This document shows positions 32,870 to 40,847 of a stretch of DNA of 64,000 nt, piece after piece. The stretch's first letter is position 1; every line of letters begins with the position of its first letter. A program made the position numbers and the translations under genes. A model generated the notes under the pieces. It saw only the letters and a program-made list of their open reading frames with translations. It was not told where the DNA came from and did no database searches. This stretch comes from JBBSNV01 sp964458605 (GTDB lineage Bacteria > Pseudomonadota > Alphaproteobacteria > Reyranellales > JAQSWP01): NCBI GenBank assembly GCA_964458605.1, contig CAYWLS010000021.1:1-64000 (forward strand), in the 5' to 3' direction.

Positions 32870-33940
32870 ATGCGCGTCGGGCTGTTCGATTTCGACCTGC
32901 CGGCCGAGCTGATCGCGGCCCATCCGGTGGTGCCGCGCGATGCGGCGCGGCTGCTCGAAGTCGAAAGCGACGGGCTGCACGACCGCCATGTGCGCGACCT
33001 GCCGGCGCTGTTGCAGCCGGGCGATCTGCTGGTGGCCAACGACACCAAGGTGATCCCGGCCCGGCTGCACGGAAAGCGCGGCGCCGCCGGCATCGAGCTG
33101 CTGCTGCACCGCCAGCTCGATGGATCGCGCTGGCAGGCTTTCGCCCGGCCGGCCAAGAAGCTCAAGCAAGGCGACCGCATCGTGGTGGCCGAGGACTTCG
33201 TCGCCACCGTGATCGACAAGCAGGACGGCGGCGAGGTCACGGTCGATTTCGCGCTGCCCGAAGCGGATTTCTTCGCGCTTCTGGCGCGGCATGGCGAGGT
33301 GCCGCTGCCGCCCTATATCAAGCGGCCGGGCGGCCCCGAATCGGCCGACCGCGACGACTACCAGACCATCTTCGCCGCCCATCCCGGCGCGGTGGCAGCG
33401 CCCACCGCCGGGCTGCATTTCACGCCGGCGCTGCTGCAGGCGTTGCAGGACAAAGGCATCGGCCGCGTCACCCTGACCCTGCATGTCGGCGCCGGCACCT
33501 TCCAGCCGGTCAAGGTCGAGGACACACGCGAACACCTGATGCATCGAGAATACGGCCGCATCGACGCCGCCACGGCGGCGACCATCGACGCGGCCCGCCG
33601 GAACGGTGGCCGCATCGTCGCGGTCGGCACCACCAGCCTGCGTCTGCTGGAGAGCGCCGCCAGCGACGATGGCCGGATCGAGCCCTTCGCCGGCGATACC
33701 GGCATCTTCATCACCCCCGGCTATCGCTTCAAGGCGGTCGACCTGCTGCTGACCAATTTCCACCTGCCGCGCTCGACCCTGTTCATGCTGGTCGCGGCCT
33801 TCAGCGGGCTGGCGCGCATGCGCGCGGCCTACGAACACGCCAAGGCGGCCGGCTATCGCTTCTATTCCTATGGCGATGCCTGCCTGTTGCACTGCACCGC
33901 GCGTCAGCATGCGCAGCACGTAAAAACGGAGATGGCATGA
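32870..33940 (+). CDS. queA: S-adenosylmethionine:tRNA ribosyltransferase-isomerase
   Basis: Transfers the ribosyl moiety of SAM to preQ1 in tRNA, making epoxyqueuosine. The 356-residue product is of standard length, with LFDFDLPAELIAAHPVVPRD at the N terminus, LLVANDTKVIPARLHGKRG, YQTIFAAHPGAVAAPTAGLH, TLHVGAGTFQPVKVED and LTNFHLPRSTLFMLVAAFSG, all strongly conserved. It starts 4 bp after the transporter stop, and its stop overlaps the tgt start by 4 nt (ATGA), so the operon is translationally coupled here. Confidence 0.98.
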   Translation: MRVGLFDFDLPAELIAAHPVVPRDAARLLEVESDGLHDRHVRDLPALLQPGDLLVANDTKVIPARLHGKRGAAGIELLLHRQLDGSRWQAFARPAKKLKQGDRIVVAEDFVATVIDKQDGGEVTVDFALPEADFFALLARHGEVPLPPYIKRPGGPESADRDDYQTIFAAHPGAVAAPTAGLHFTPALLQALQDKGIGRVTLTLHVGAGTFQPVKVEDTREHLMHREYGRIDAATAATIDAARRNGGRIVAVGTTSLRLLESAASDDGRIEPFAGDTGIFITPGYRFKAVDLLLTNFHLPRSTLFMLVAAFSGLARMRAAYEHAKAAGYRFYSYGDACLLHCTARQHAQHVKTEMA

Positions 33941-35064
33941 GCGGCTTCGGCTTCGACCTGCTGGCCAGCGACGGCGCGGCGCGGCGCGGCCGGGTCCAGA
34001 CCGCCCATGGCGCGATCGACACCCCGGCTTTCATGCCGGTGGGCACCGCCGCCACGGTCAAGGCGATGCGGCCGGAATCGGTGGCCGAGACCGGCGCGCA
34101 GATCGTGCTCTCCAACACCTATCATCTGATGTTGCGCCCCGGCGCCGAGCGCATCGAGCGGCTGGGCGGCCTGCACAAATTCATGAACTGGCCGCATCCG
34201 ATCCTGACCGATTCCGGCGGCTACCAGGTGATGTCGCTGGCCTCGCTGCGCCAGCTCGACCAGCAGGGCGTGACCTTCCGCTCCCATCTCGACGGTTCGG
34301 AGCATCGCCTGACGCCCGCCCGCTCGATCGAGATCCAGCACATGCTCGACGCCGACATCACGATGGCATTCGACGAATGCACGCCGTTCCCGGCGACACA
34401 GGACGTGGCGGCCAAGTCGATGCGCCTGTCGATGCGCTGGGCCCAGCTTTCCAAGGACGCGTTCAAACCACGCGACGGCTATGGCCTGTTCGGTATCGTG
34501 CAGGGCAGCGTGTTCCCCGAATTGCGTGCCGAATCGGTGGCGGCGCTGACCGCGATCGGCTTCGAGGGCTATGCCATCGGCGGGCTGGCGGTGGGCGAAG
34601 GCCAGGAGGCGATGTTCGCCACGCTCGACATCACAACGCCGCTGCTGCCGGCCGACCGGCCGCGCTATCTGATGGGCGTGGGCAAGCCGGCCGATATCGT
34701 CGGCGCGGTGCGCCGCGGCGTCGACATGTTCGACTGCGTGCTGCCGACGCGATCCGGCCGCACCGCCCAGGCCTTCACACGCCGCGGCACGGTCAATCTG
34801 CGCAACGCAAGGCACCAGGACGATCCAAGGCCGCTGGACGAGCAATGCCGCTGCGCGGCCTGCCGCGACTATGCCCGCGCCTATCTGCACCACCTGATCC
34901 GCAACGAGGAGGTGCTGGGGCTGATGCTGCTGACCTGGCACAACCTGACCTATTATCAGGACCTGATGGCCGGGCTGCGCGGCGCCATCGAGACCGGTGC
35001 GCTCGATGCCTTCTGCACCGCCTTCGCGGCGGAACAGGCGGCCGGCGACATCGCGCCGCTTTAG
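33937..35064 (+). CDS. tgt: tRNA-guanine transglycosylase
   Basis: Exchanges guanine-34 for preQ1 in tRNAs with GUN anticodons. The 375-residue product has PAFMPVGTAATVKAMRPESV, VLSNTYHLMLRPGAE, the catalytic TDSGGYQVMSLASLRQLDQQ region, GYAIGGLAVGEGQEAMFATL, DCVLPTRSGRTAQAFTR with the second catalytic Asp, and the zinc site CRCAACRDYARAYLHHLI. All key residues are present. It overlaps queA by 4 nt and is followed 10 bp later by queF. Confidence 0.98.
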   Translation: MSGFGFDLLASDGAARRGRVQTAHGAIDTPAFMPVGTAATVKAMRPESVAETGAQIVLSNTYHLMLRPGAERIERLGGLHKFMNWPHPILTDSGGYQVMSLASLRQLDQQGVTFRSHLDGSEHRLTPARSIEIQHMLDADITMAFDECTPFPATQDVAAKSMRLSMRWAQLSKDAFKPRDGYGLFGIVQGSVFPELRAESVAALTAIGFEGYAIGGLAVGEGQEAMFATLDITTPLLPADRPRYLMGVGKPADIVGAVRRGVDMFDCVLPTRSGRTAQAFTRRGTVNLRNARHQDDPRPLDEQCRCAACRDYARAYLHHLIRNEEVLGLMLLTWHNLTYYQDLMAGLRGAIETGALDAFCTAFAAEQAAGDIAPL

Positions 35065-35074
35065 CGAGGTGACC

Positions 35075-35536
35075 ATGGCGAGAAAGATCAAGGGTCTGAC
35101 GCAACTGGGCCGCGCCACGACGCTGCCGGCCTCGCCCGACTCCGCCAAGCTCGAGACCGTGGCCAACCCCCATCGCGGCACGCTCTATGCCGTGCGCTTC
35201 GTGGCGCCGGAATTCACCTCGCTGTGCCCGATGACCGGCCAGCCCGATTTCGCCCATCTGGTGATCGACTACGTGCCCGACGCCAGGCTGGTCGAGAGCA
35301 AGTCGCTCAAGCTTTATCTGGGGTCGTTCCGCAACCACGGTGCCTTCCACGAAGACTGCACCGTGGCCATCGCCAAGCGGCTGGTGGCGGCGCTGAAGCC
35401 CCAATGGCTGCGCATCGGCGGCTATTGGTATCCGCGCGGCGGCATGCCGATCGACGTGTTCTTCCAGACCGGCGCACCGCCCAAGAATCTGTTCCTGCCC
35501 GACCAGGGCGTGCCGCCCTATCGCGGCCGTGGCTGA
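35075..35536 (+). CDS. queF: NADPH-dependent 7-cyano-7-deazaguanine reductase
   Basis: Reduces the nitrile of preQ0 to the amine preQ1 using NADPH. At 153 residues it is the unimodular (type I) form. The catalytic Cys51 is in PEFTSLCPMTGQPDFAHLV, with SKSLKLYLGSFRNHGAFHED and RIGGYWYPRGGMPIDVFFQT also typical. ATG 35075 follows GAGGT; a longer frame overlaps tgt and is not used. The gene overlaps queG by 8 nt. Its presence means the cell can use preQ0 as precursor, imported or self-made; the preQ0-forming queC/D/E genes are not in the window. Confidence 0.97.
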   Translation: MARKIKGLTQLGRATTLPASPDSAKLETVANPHRGTLYAVRFVAPEFTSLCPMTGQPDFAHLVIDYVPDARLVESKSLKLYLGSFRNHGAFHEDCTVAIAKRLVAALKPQWLRIGGYWYPRGGMPIDVFFQTGAPPKNLFLPDQGVPPYRGRG

Positions 35537-36575
35537 CCCGACCACCATCAAAGAGGCGATCCGCGCCCGCGCGCTGGCGGAGGGTTTTTCCGCCGCCGGC
35601 TTCGCCCGGCCCGAAGCCGGACCCCGGCCGGAACGGCTGTCGGCCTTCCTGCGCCAGGGCCTGCACGGCGACATGGACTGGCTGCAGAACCGAGCCGAGC
35701 AGCGCGCCGATCCCGCAGCGCTGTGGCCGGGCGTGAAGACGGTGCTGGCCCTGGCGCTGAATTACGGTCCGGACCGCGATCCGCTCGACCAGCTTCAGGA
35801 CAGGACGCGCGGCGCCATCTCGGTCTATGCCCAGGGCCGCGACTACCACGACGTGGTGAAGAAGAAGCTCAAGGCGCTGGGCGGCTGGATCGCGCGCCAA
35901 TACGGCACCGAACTGAAGGTGTTCGTCGACACCGCGCCGGTGATGGAGAAGCCGCTGGCCCAGCAGGCCGGGCTGGGCTGGCAGGGCAAGCACACCAACC
36001 TGGTGTCGCGAAGCTTCGGCTCGTGGCTGTTCCTGGGCGAGATCTACCTGGCGCTGGAGCTGCCGCCCGATGCGGCCGAGCCGGACCATTGCGGCGCCTG
36101 CCACGCCTGCCTGGACATCTGCCCGACCCAGGCTTTCCCCGCGCCCTACCGGCTCGATCCGCGGCGCTGCATCTCCTACCTGACCATCGAGCACAAGGGA
36201 CCGATCCCGATCGAATTCCGCAAGGCCATCGGCAACCGCATCTATGGCTGCGACGATTGCCTGGCGGCATGCCCCTGGAACAAGTTCGCCCAAGCGGCGA
36301 GCGAGATGGCGCTGGCGCCGCGCGACGAACTGCAACTGCCCTTGCTGGTCGAGCTGGCGCAACTGGACGATGCCGCCTTCCGCCAGCGTTTCGCCGGCAC
36401 GCCGGTCAAGCGGCTGGGCCGCGACCGCTTTCTGCGCAACGTCGCCATCGCGCTGGGCAATAGCGGCTCGCCCGACGCGCTGCCGGCGATCGAGCGGCTG
36501 CTGGGCGATGCCTCGCCGCTGGTGCAAGAGGCCGCGCAATGGGCGCGCGAACAGCTAGGACTGGTACCGAAATGA
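35529..36575 (+). CDS. queG: Epoxyqueuosine reductase
   Basis: Cobalamin-dependent iron-sulfur enzyme for the last step of queuosine synthesis, reducing epoxyqueuosine in tRNA. The 348-residue product has both [4Fe-4S] clusters: CGACHACLDICPTQAFPAPY and GCDDCLAACPWNKFA, plus RDYHDVVKKKLKALGGWIA and APVMEKPLAQQAGLGWQGKH. The C terminus has a HEAT-like repeat (ALGNSGSPDALPAIERLLGD). It begins at GTG 35529, overlapping queF by 8 nt; no ATG is available near. It is the last gene of the operon, and its stop overlaps the ATG of the damaged DUF4265 gene. Confidence 0.97.
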   Translation: MADPTTIKEAIRARALAEGFSAAGFARPEAGPRPERLSAFLRQGLHGDMDWLQNRAEQRADPAALWPGVKTVLALALNYGPDRDPLDQLQDRTRGAISVYAQGRDYHDVVKKKLKALGGWIARQYGTELKVFVDTAPVMEKPLAQQAGLGWQGKHTNLVSRSFGSWLFLGEIYLALELPPDAAEPDHCGACHACLDICPTQAFPAPYRLDPRRCISYLTIEHKGPIPIEFRKAIGNRIYGCDDCLAACPWNKFAQAASEMALAPRDELQLPLLVELAQLDDAAFRQRFAGTPVKRLGRDRFLRNVAIALGNSGSPDALPAIERLLGDASPLVQEAAQWAREQLGLVPK

Positions 36576-37029
36576 ACAGCGCAACGCTCGTCAAAATCCA
36601 TTTCACCCTCGACGCTACCGATTGGCATGGTCAGGGTGGGGAGTCGCTTTGGGGAAAACCGGTCGGCGGCCCGCTCTACGAGCTGCAAAACTCGCCGTTC
36701 TTCGCCACCGGCGTTAGCTATCTTGACATCGTGAATGCCACCATGCCCAAGATACCCTTGAATTCGCCAAGGTCGTGACGCGCGGCGGACATTCCACCTT
36801 CATGGTCCTGGTGCCGCCGGATACCACATCGTTTGCAACGTGGTGGACCCGCTTGGCAGCCCTGGGCTGCACTCTTGAAAGCAGCCACATCAGCCTGTCG
36901 ATCGGCGAGCGCATCCTCCATTCGGTCGATGTTCCCGATGCGAAGCGAACCCTAGCGGCCAGACGTATCCTGGCGGAAGGCGAGGCGGACGACGTGTGGC
37001 TGTTTCAGAATGGTTATGTTCATTCCTAG
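36572..37029 (+). pseudogene. DUF4265 protein, broken by one frameshift
   Basis: ATG 36572 opens VKIHFTLDATDWHGQGGES, LWGKPVGGPLYELQNSPFFA and GVSYLDIVNATMP, the N terminus of DUF4265. A single missing base at about 36753 sends this frame to a stop at 36778. From there the family sequence continues in another frame: DTLEFAKVVTRGGHSTFMVL, then GCTLESSHISLSIGERILHS, to a stop at 37029. Together they make about 152 residues. Function of the family is unknown. The start overlaps the queG stop (ATGA). The local composition is visibly less GC-rich than the operon upstream, suggesting a late arrival. Confidence 0.82.
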
Positions 37030-37045
37030 ACGGGAGATTACGCCC

Positions 37046-37438
37046 ATGGTCGAAATCCTAGGAATCGACGACATCAAGCCGTCGCTAATCCTTGAGCCCG
37101 TCATTGCATTTAAAAGGCCGATTGAGTTCTTCGAAAGCCAGTTGGACGTCCAGGCCGTCGAGGATTACGACGATCTCGACTACTACAAAATGTTGGTGCT
37201 GCGCTCAAGCTCAGGCTTCACTTTCGTCCTCATCGACTACAGACGCGCGCCCGTAAAAGGCACTATGGTAAGATTACCCATTGCCGTCGAAAACGACGAT
37301 ACGGCAATCGAAACCATTCTCTCGGATCTCAAGCTTGAAAGATCCGACGTAATGTGGCGCGCGAATGACTGGCCCGCGCGTCGGCAATGGATTTTCCGCT
37401 ATCTGCGCGATCATGGCAAAACCGAGCCGACGCTGTAA
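37046..37438 (+). CDS. Unknown acidic protein
   Basis: 130-residue protein with no family that I recognise. It starts MVEILGIDDIKPSLILEPVI, has an acidic centre (QAVEDYDDLDYYKMLVLRSS) and ends with an aromatic/basic stretch WPARRQWIFRYLRDHGKTEP. It has no signal peptide, membrane helix or cysteine. GC content is clearly lower than flanking genes, shared with the DUF4265 gene 17 bp upstream, so the pair probably arrived together. GGGAGA lies 8 bp before ATG 37046. The size and acidity resemble immunity proteins, but no toxin is present, so this is only a suggestion. Confidence 0.68.
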   Translation: MVEILGIDDIKPSLILEPVIAFKRPIEFFESQLDVQAVEDYDDLDYYKMLVLRSSSGFTFVLIDYRRAPVKGTMVRLPIAVENDDTAIETILSDLKLERSDVMWRANDWPARRQWIFRYLRDHGKTEPTL

Positions 37439-37442
37439 CACC

Positions 37443-37895
37443 CTACCGCCGTTCCCTGAAAAACTCGCGCAGCAGTTCGCCGGCCGCGCTCTCGCCGATG
37501 CCGCCATAGACCTCCGGCCGGTGGTGGCAGGTCGGCTGGCCGAAGAGACGCGGGCCGTGCTCGACGCCGCCGCCCTTGGTATCGGCCGCGCCGAAATAGA
37601 GCCGGCGGATGCGCGCAAACGAGATCGCCTGGGCGCACATCGGGCACGGCTCCAAGGTGACGTAGAGATCGCAGTCCGGCAGACGCGGCGCACGGCGCGC
37701 GTCGCAGGCGATGCGGATGGCCAAGATTTCGGCATGGGCCGAAGGGTCGTTGAGTTCCTCGGTGCGATTGCCGGCCTCCGCCAGCACCCGGCCGGCGGCA
37801 TCCACGATCACCGCGCCGATCGGCACCTCGCCGCGCTCGGCCGCCAGCCGGGCCTGATCCATGGCGCGCTCCATGAAGCTCTGTCCTGCCTTCAT
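37443..37895 (-). CDS. tadA: Nucleoside/tRNA deaminase, TadA-like
   Basis: 150-residue zinc-dependent deaminase. The catalytic HAEILAIRIAC (His and Glu) is near residue 53, and the zinc cysteines are in TLEPCPMCAQAISFARIRRL near 82, followed by YFGAADTKGGGVEHGPRLF, which is the TadA-type arrangement. TadA converts A34 to inosine in tRNA-Arg(ACG). Guanine and cytosine deaminases share the motif, but the C-terminal HRPEVYGGIGESAAGELLRE fits TadA. It converges with the acidic protein gene, their stops being 5 bp apart. The start at 37895 (MKAGQSFMERAMDQA) could also be ATG at MERAM, six codons later. The RluB-like gene follows two genes on, a common alphaproteobacterial neighbour. Confidence 0.9.
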   Translation of the reverse strand: MKAGQSFMERAMDQARLAAERGEVPIGAVIVDAAGRVLAEAGNRTEELNDPSAHAEILAIRIACDARRAPRLPDCDLYVTLEPCPMCAQAISFARIRRLYFGAADTKGGGVEHGPRLFGQPTCHHRPEVYGGIGESAAGELLREFFRERR

Positions 37896-37976
37896 CGCCG
37901 CACCCTGCGGCACGGCGGCCGTCCGGTCAACGGCAGGCACGTCGCCTTGGCCGGCCGCTTGCGCTATGCTGGTGCC

Positions 37977-38693
37977 ATGAGCAGACCTTTGATCGGCGTG
38001 ACCCTGGATGCCGAGGCGCCGGGCGGCTATTCCAAATTCCCCTGGTATGCCGCGCGCGAGAATTATTTCGGCGCGGTGGTGCGCGCCGGCGGCCTGCCGG
38101 TGGCGCTGCCGCACGAGCCGGAGCTGGTCGAGGACTATCTCGCCCGACTCGACGGGCTGCTGATCACCGGCGGCGCCTTCGATGTCGACCCGTCCTATTA
38201 CGGCGGCGGCGCCAGGCATCAGACGGTCAAGACCAAGGATCGCCGCACCCAATTCGAGTTCGGCATCACCCAGGGCGCGCTGAAGCGCAACCTGCCGCTG
38301 CTGGGCGTGTGCGGCGGCCAGCAATTGCTTCACGTGGTGCTGGGCGGCAGACTGATCCAGCACATTCCCGATGCCATCGCCCAGCCGCTGGCCCACGAGC
38401 AGCCCAATCCACGCAACGAGCCGGGCCACACCGTCAAGGTGGCGCCCAACACGCTGCTGCACCGCATCGTCCAGGCCGACGAGCTGGCGGTGAACTCCGC
38501 CCATCACCAGGCGGCCCAGGACGAGCCGCAGGGCGTGATCGTCAATGCCCGCGCCGAAGACGGCGTGATCGAGGGCATCGAGGCGCCGGCCTATCGCTTC
38601 TGTATCGGCGTGCAGTGGCATCCGGAGTTTTCCATCAGCCGCGGCGACACCCGCCTGTTCGACGCCTTCGTGCGCGAAGCGGCCCAGCACTAG
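37977..38693 (+). CDS. Class I glutamine amidotransferase, PuuD-like
   Basis: 238-residue protein of the gamma-glutamyl-gamma-aminobutyrate hydrolase family (PuuD/peptidase C26). The catalytic triad is visible: Cys in LLGVCGGQQLLHVVLGGRL near residue 117, and His/Glu in CIGVQWHPEFSISRG near 220. GLLITGGAFDVDPSYYGG and SAHHQAAQDEPQGVIVNAR are typical. Substrate is a gamma-glutamyl compound, unconfirmed. ATG 37977. It is followed 7 bp later by the RluB-like gene and diverges from tadA across 81 bp. Confidence 0.9.
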   Translation: MSRPLIGVTLDAEAPGGYSKFPWYAARENYFGAVVRAGGLPVALPHEPELVEDYLARLDGLLITGGAFDVDPSYYGGGARHQTVKTKDRRTQFEFGITQGALKRNLPLLGVCGGQQLLHVVLGGRLIQHIPDAIAQPLAHEQPNPRNEPGHTVKVAPNTLLHRIVQADELAVNSAHHQAAQDEPQGVIVNARAEDGVIEGIEAPAYRFCIGVQWHPEFSISRGDTRLFDAFVREAAQH

Positions 38694-38700
38694 GCCCATC

Positions 38701-39606
38701 ATGAGCGACGAGAAAAAGGCGCCGGACACCGCCGGCGGCGAACGCATCGCCAAGCGCATCGCCCGCGCCGGACTGGCCTCGCGGCGCGACGCCGAACGCA
38801 TGATCGAGCAGGGCCGCGTCGCCGTGGACGGCAAGGTCCTGACCAGCCCCGCCGTGGTGGTGACCGAGCGCAACGTCGTCACCGTCGACGGCACGAAGCT
38901 GCCCGAGCCCGAGCGCGTGCGGCTGTTCCGCTACCACAAGCCGCGCGGCTTGATCGTGTCGCATCGCGATCCGGAGGGCCGGCCGACCGTGTTCGCCAAC
39001 CTGCCGCCCGGCCTGCCGCGGCTGATCGCGGTCGGGCGGCTGGACTTCAACTCCGAAGGCCTGCTGCTGCTGACCAACGACGGCGCGCTGGCGCGACGGC
39101 TGGAACTGCCCGCCACCGGCCTCGATCGGCGCTATCGCGTGCGCGTGCATGGCGAGGTCGAGGAAGCGGCCCTGCGGCGGCTGCAGGACGGCATCACCGT
39201 CGAGGGCGTGCGCTACGGGCCGATCCGCGCCCAGTACGAGCGCCGCCAGCGCACCAATGCCTGGCTCACCCTCACCCTGCAGGAAGGCAAGAACCGCGAG
39301 GTGCGCCGCGTGCTGGAGCATCTGGGCCTGCCGGTCAGCCGGCTGATCCGCATCGGCTACGGACCCTTCTCGCTCGGCGAGCTGGCGCCCAACGACGTCG
39401 AGGAAGTGCCGGGCAAGGCGCTGCTCGGCGTCATGGGCGGGGCCCAGGCGTTGGGCCCGCACGCGCCCGGCAAGGGCTGGGCCAAGGCCAAGCCGAAGAA
39501 GAAGCTGCCGCATCAGCGCCGCGAGCGGCACGACGCGGGCCACCCGGGCGACGATCATGATCGCCGCCAGCAACGGCCAGGGCGAAATGCGCATCATCGC
39601 CGGTAA
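38701..39606 (+). CDS. rluB: RluB-type 23S rRNA pseudouridine synthase
   Basis: 301-residue pseudouridine synthase. An S4 domain (about 15-60, IAKRIARAGLASRRDAERMI) is followed by the catalytic domain with Asp in VGRLDFNSEGLLLLTNDG near residue 115, then RYRVRVHGEVEEAALRRLQD and TLQEGKNREVRRVLEHLGLP. Members modify U2605 (RluB) or related sites; RluB is the best guess. The last roughly 45 residues are a Lys/Arg/His-rich tail (KGWAKAKPKKKLPHQRRE). The 3' end overlaps the rsmD start by 20 bp; rluB-rsmD coupling is usual in alphaproteobacteria. Confidence 0.93.
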   Translation: MSDEKKAPDTAGGERIAKRIARAGLASRRDAERMIEQGRVAVDGKVLTSPAVVVTERNVVTVDGTKLPEPERVRLFRYHKPRGLIVSHRDPEGRPTVFANLPPGLPRLIAVGRLDFNSEGLLLLTNDGALARRLELPATGLDRRYRVRVHGEVEEAALRRLQDGITVEGVRYGPIRAQYERRQRTNAWLTLTLQEGKNREVRRVLEHLGLPVSRLIRIGYGPFSLGELAPNDVEEVPGKALLGVMGGAQALGPHAPGKGWAKAKPKKKLPHQRRERHDAGHPGDDHDRRQQRPGRNAHHRR

Positions 39607-40153
39607 GCATCGCGGCCGGACCCTGATCGCGCCGCCGGGGCGCATGGTGCGGCCGACCTCCTCGCGCGCGCGCGAGAGCCTGTTCAACATCCTGGCGCAT
39701 TCGGGGCTGGGCGCGGACGGCGGATCGCCGATCGTCGGCGCTCGCGTGCTCGATGCCTTCGCCGGCACCGGCGCGCTGGGGCTGGAGGCGCTGTCGCGCG
39801 GCGCCGCTTTCGTGACCTTCATGGACCAGCAGCCCGCCGCCATGCAAGCCATCGCCGACAATCTGCGCGCCATGAAGGAAGAACGCAGCGCCGCCCTGGT
39901 GCGCGCCGATGCCGCCAACCCGCCGCCGGCCCGGCAGGATTGCGGCCTGCTGTTTCTCGATCCGCCCTATCGCAGCGGCGCCATCCCGCCGACCTTGCAG
40001 GCGCTCGACCGCAACGGCTGGGTCGCGCCCGGCGCGGTGATCTGCTGCGAAGTGGCCGCCACCGAGGACATCCCGCCGATCGACGGTTTCGAGCCGCTCG
40101 ACCAGCGCAAATACGGCGCCGCCAAGATCGTGCTGCTGCGCCGCGCGCCGTGA
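39587..40153 (+). CDS. rsmD: 16S rRNA (guanine-966-N2)-methyltransferase
   Basis: 188-residue methyltransferase of G966 in 16S rRNA. MRIIAGKHRGRTLIAPPG at the N terminus, RPTSSRARESLFNIL, DAFAGTGALGLEALSRGA (SAM motif I) and GLLFLDPPYRSGAIPPTL with the catalytic DPPY are all present. Start ATG 39587 is at the family start and overlaps rluB by 20 bp; an in-frame ATG at 39557 adds ten residues with no support. The frameshifted phosphatase follows 25 bp downstream. Confidence 0.96.
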   Translation: MRIIAGKHRGRTLIAPPGRMVRPTSSRARESLFNILAHSGLGADGGSPIVGARVLDAFAGTGALGLEALSRGAAFVTFMDQQPAAMQAIADNLRAMKEERSAALVRADAANPPPARQDCGLLFLDPPYRSGAIPPTLQALDRNGWVAPGAVICCEVAATEDIPPIDGFEPLDQRKYGAAKIVLLRRAP

Positions 40154-40177
40154 GTGTCGGGCCATGAGCGCCTGTCG

Positions 40178-40822
40178 ATGAGCCACGCGCCGATCTACCT
40201 GCTGCGCCACGGCGAGACCGAATGGAACACCCAGCGGCGCATGCAGGGGCGGCTCGATTCGCCGCTGACGCGGCGCGGTCGGGCGCAGGCGCGGGCGCTG
40301 GGCCTGGCGCCATCCTGCGTCGCTACGACGCCGAAGCTTCGATCGTCAGCAGCCCGCAGGGCCGCGCCCTGGCGACGGCGCGGCTGGTGGCGGAGCAAGC
40401 CGCCATCGCCGCCGACGCGATCGGCACCGACGCGCGGCTGAGCGAGATGACCTGGGGCGCGATGGACAGCCACACCGTGCCGGAGATCGAGACCAAATGG
40501 CCGGGCCAGGTGGCGGCGCGCCCGGCACTGGGATTAGGTGCCGCCGCGCGGCGAGAGTACGCCATGGTGCGCGAACGGCTGCGTCTGCTGGCGGCGGCAT
40601 CGCGACGCGACGGCGCCGCTGATCGTGGTAAGCCGCGGCGCGGTCGGCCGCGTGGTGCGCGGCCTATATCTGTCGCTGACGCCGGCCGAGGTCGTGGTGC
40701 TGGGCGAGCCGCAGCATGTCGCCTTTCGCCTGCAGGACGGAAAGATCGAGGAGATCGTCGCCGACGGCGATGGCGATGCGACGCAGACGGCCGCCCTTTT
40801 TTCGCCGTCTTCCCCGGCTTGA
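40178..40822 (+). pseudogene. Histidine phosphatase (phosphoglycerate-mutase family), multiply frameshifted
   Basis: ATG 40178 opens IYLLRHGETEWNTQRRMQGR, the RHG active-site segment. After RARALGLA (about 40308) the family continues in another frame with ILRRYDAEASIVSSPQGRAL, TARLVAEQAAIAADAIGTDA and MTWGAMDSHTVPEIETKWPG. A PRGES fragment near 40540 is in a third frame, YAMVRERLRLL is back in the second, and APLIVVSRGAVGRVVRGLYL onward (about 40610-40822) is in the third again. At least four indels are needed. Most likely a decaying pseudogene; severe local sequencing error is the alternative. An intact copy would be about 210 residues. Confidence 0.85.
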
Positions 40823-40847
40823 AATGCGTCCGGGAAGGGGAGGCGAA

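Noticed and set aside
36775..37029. Independent small gene
   Set aside because: Its sequence is the missing C-terminal part of the DUF4265 protein whose N terminus ends at 36778 in another frame.
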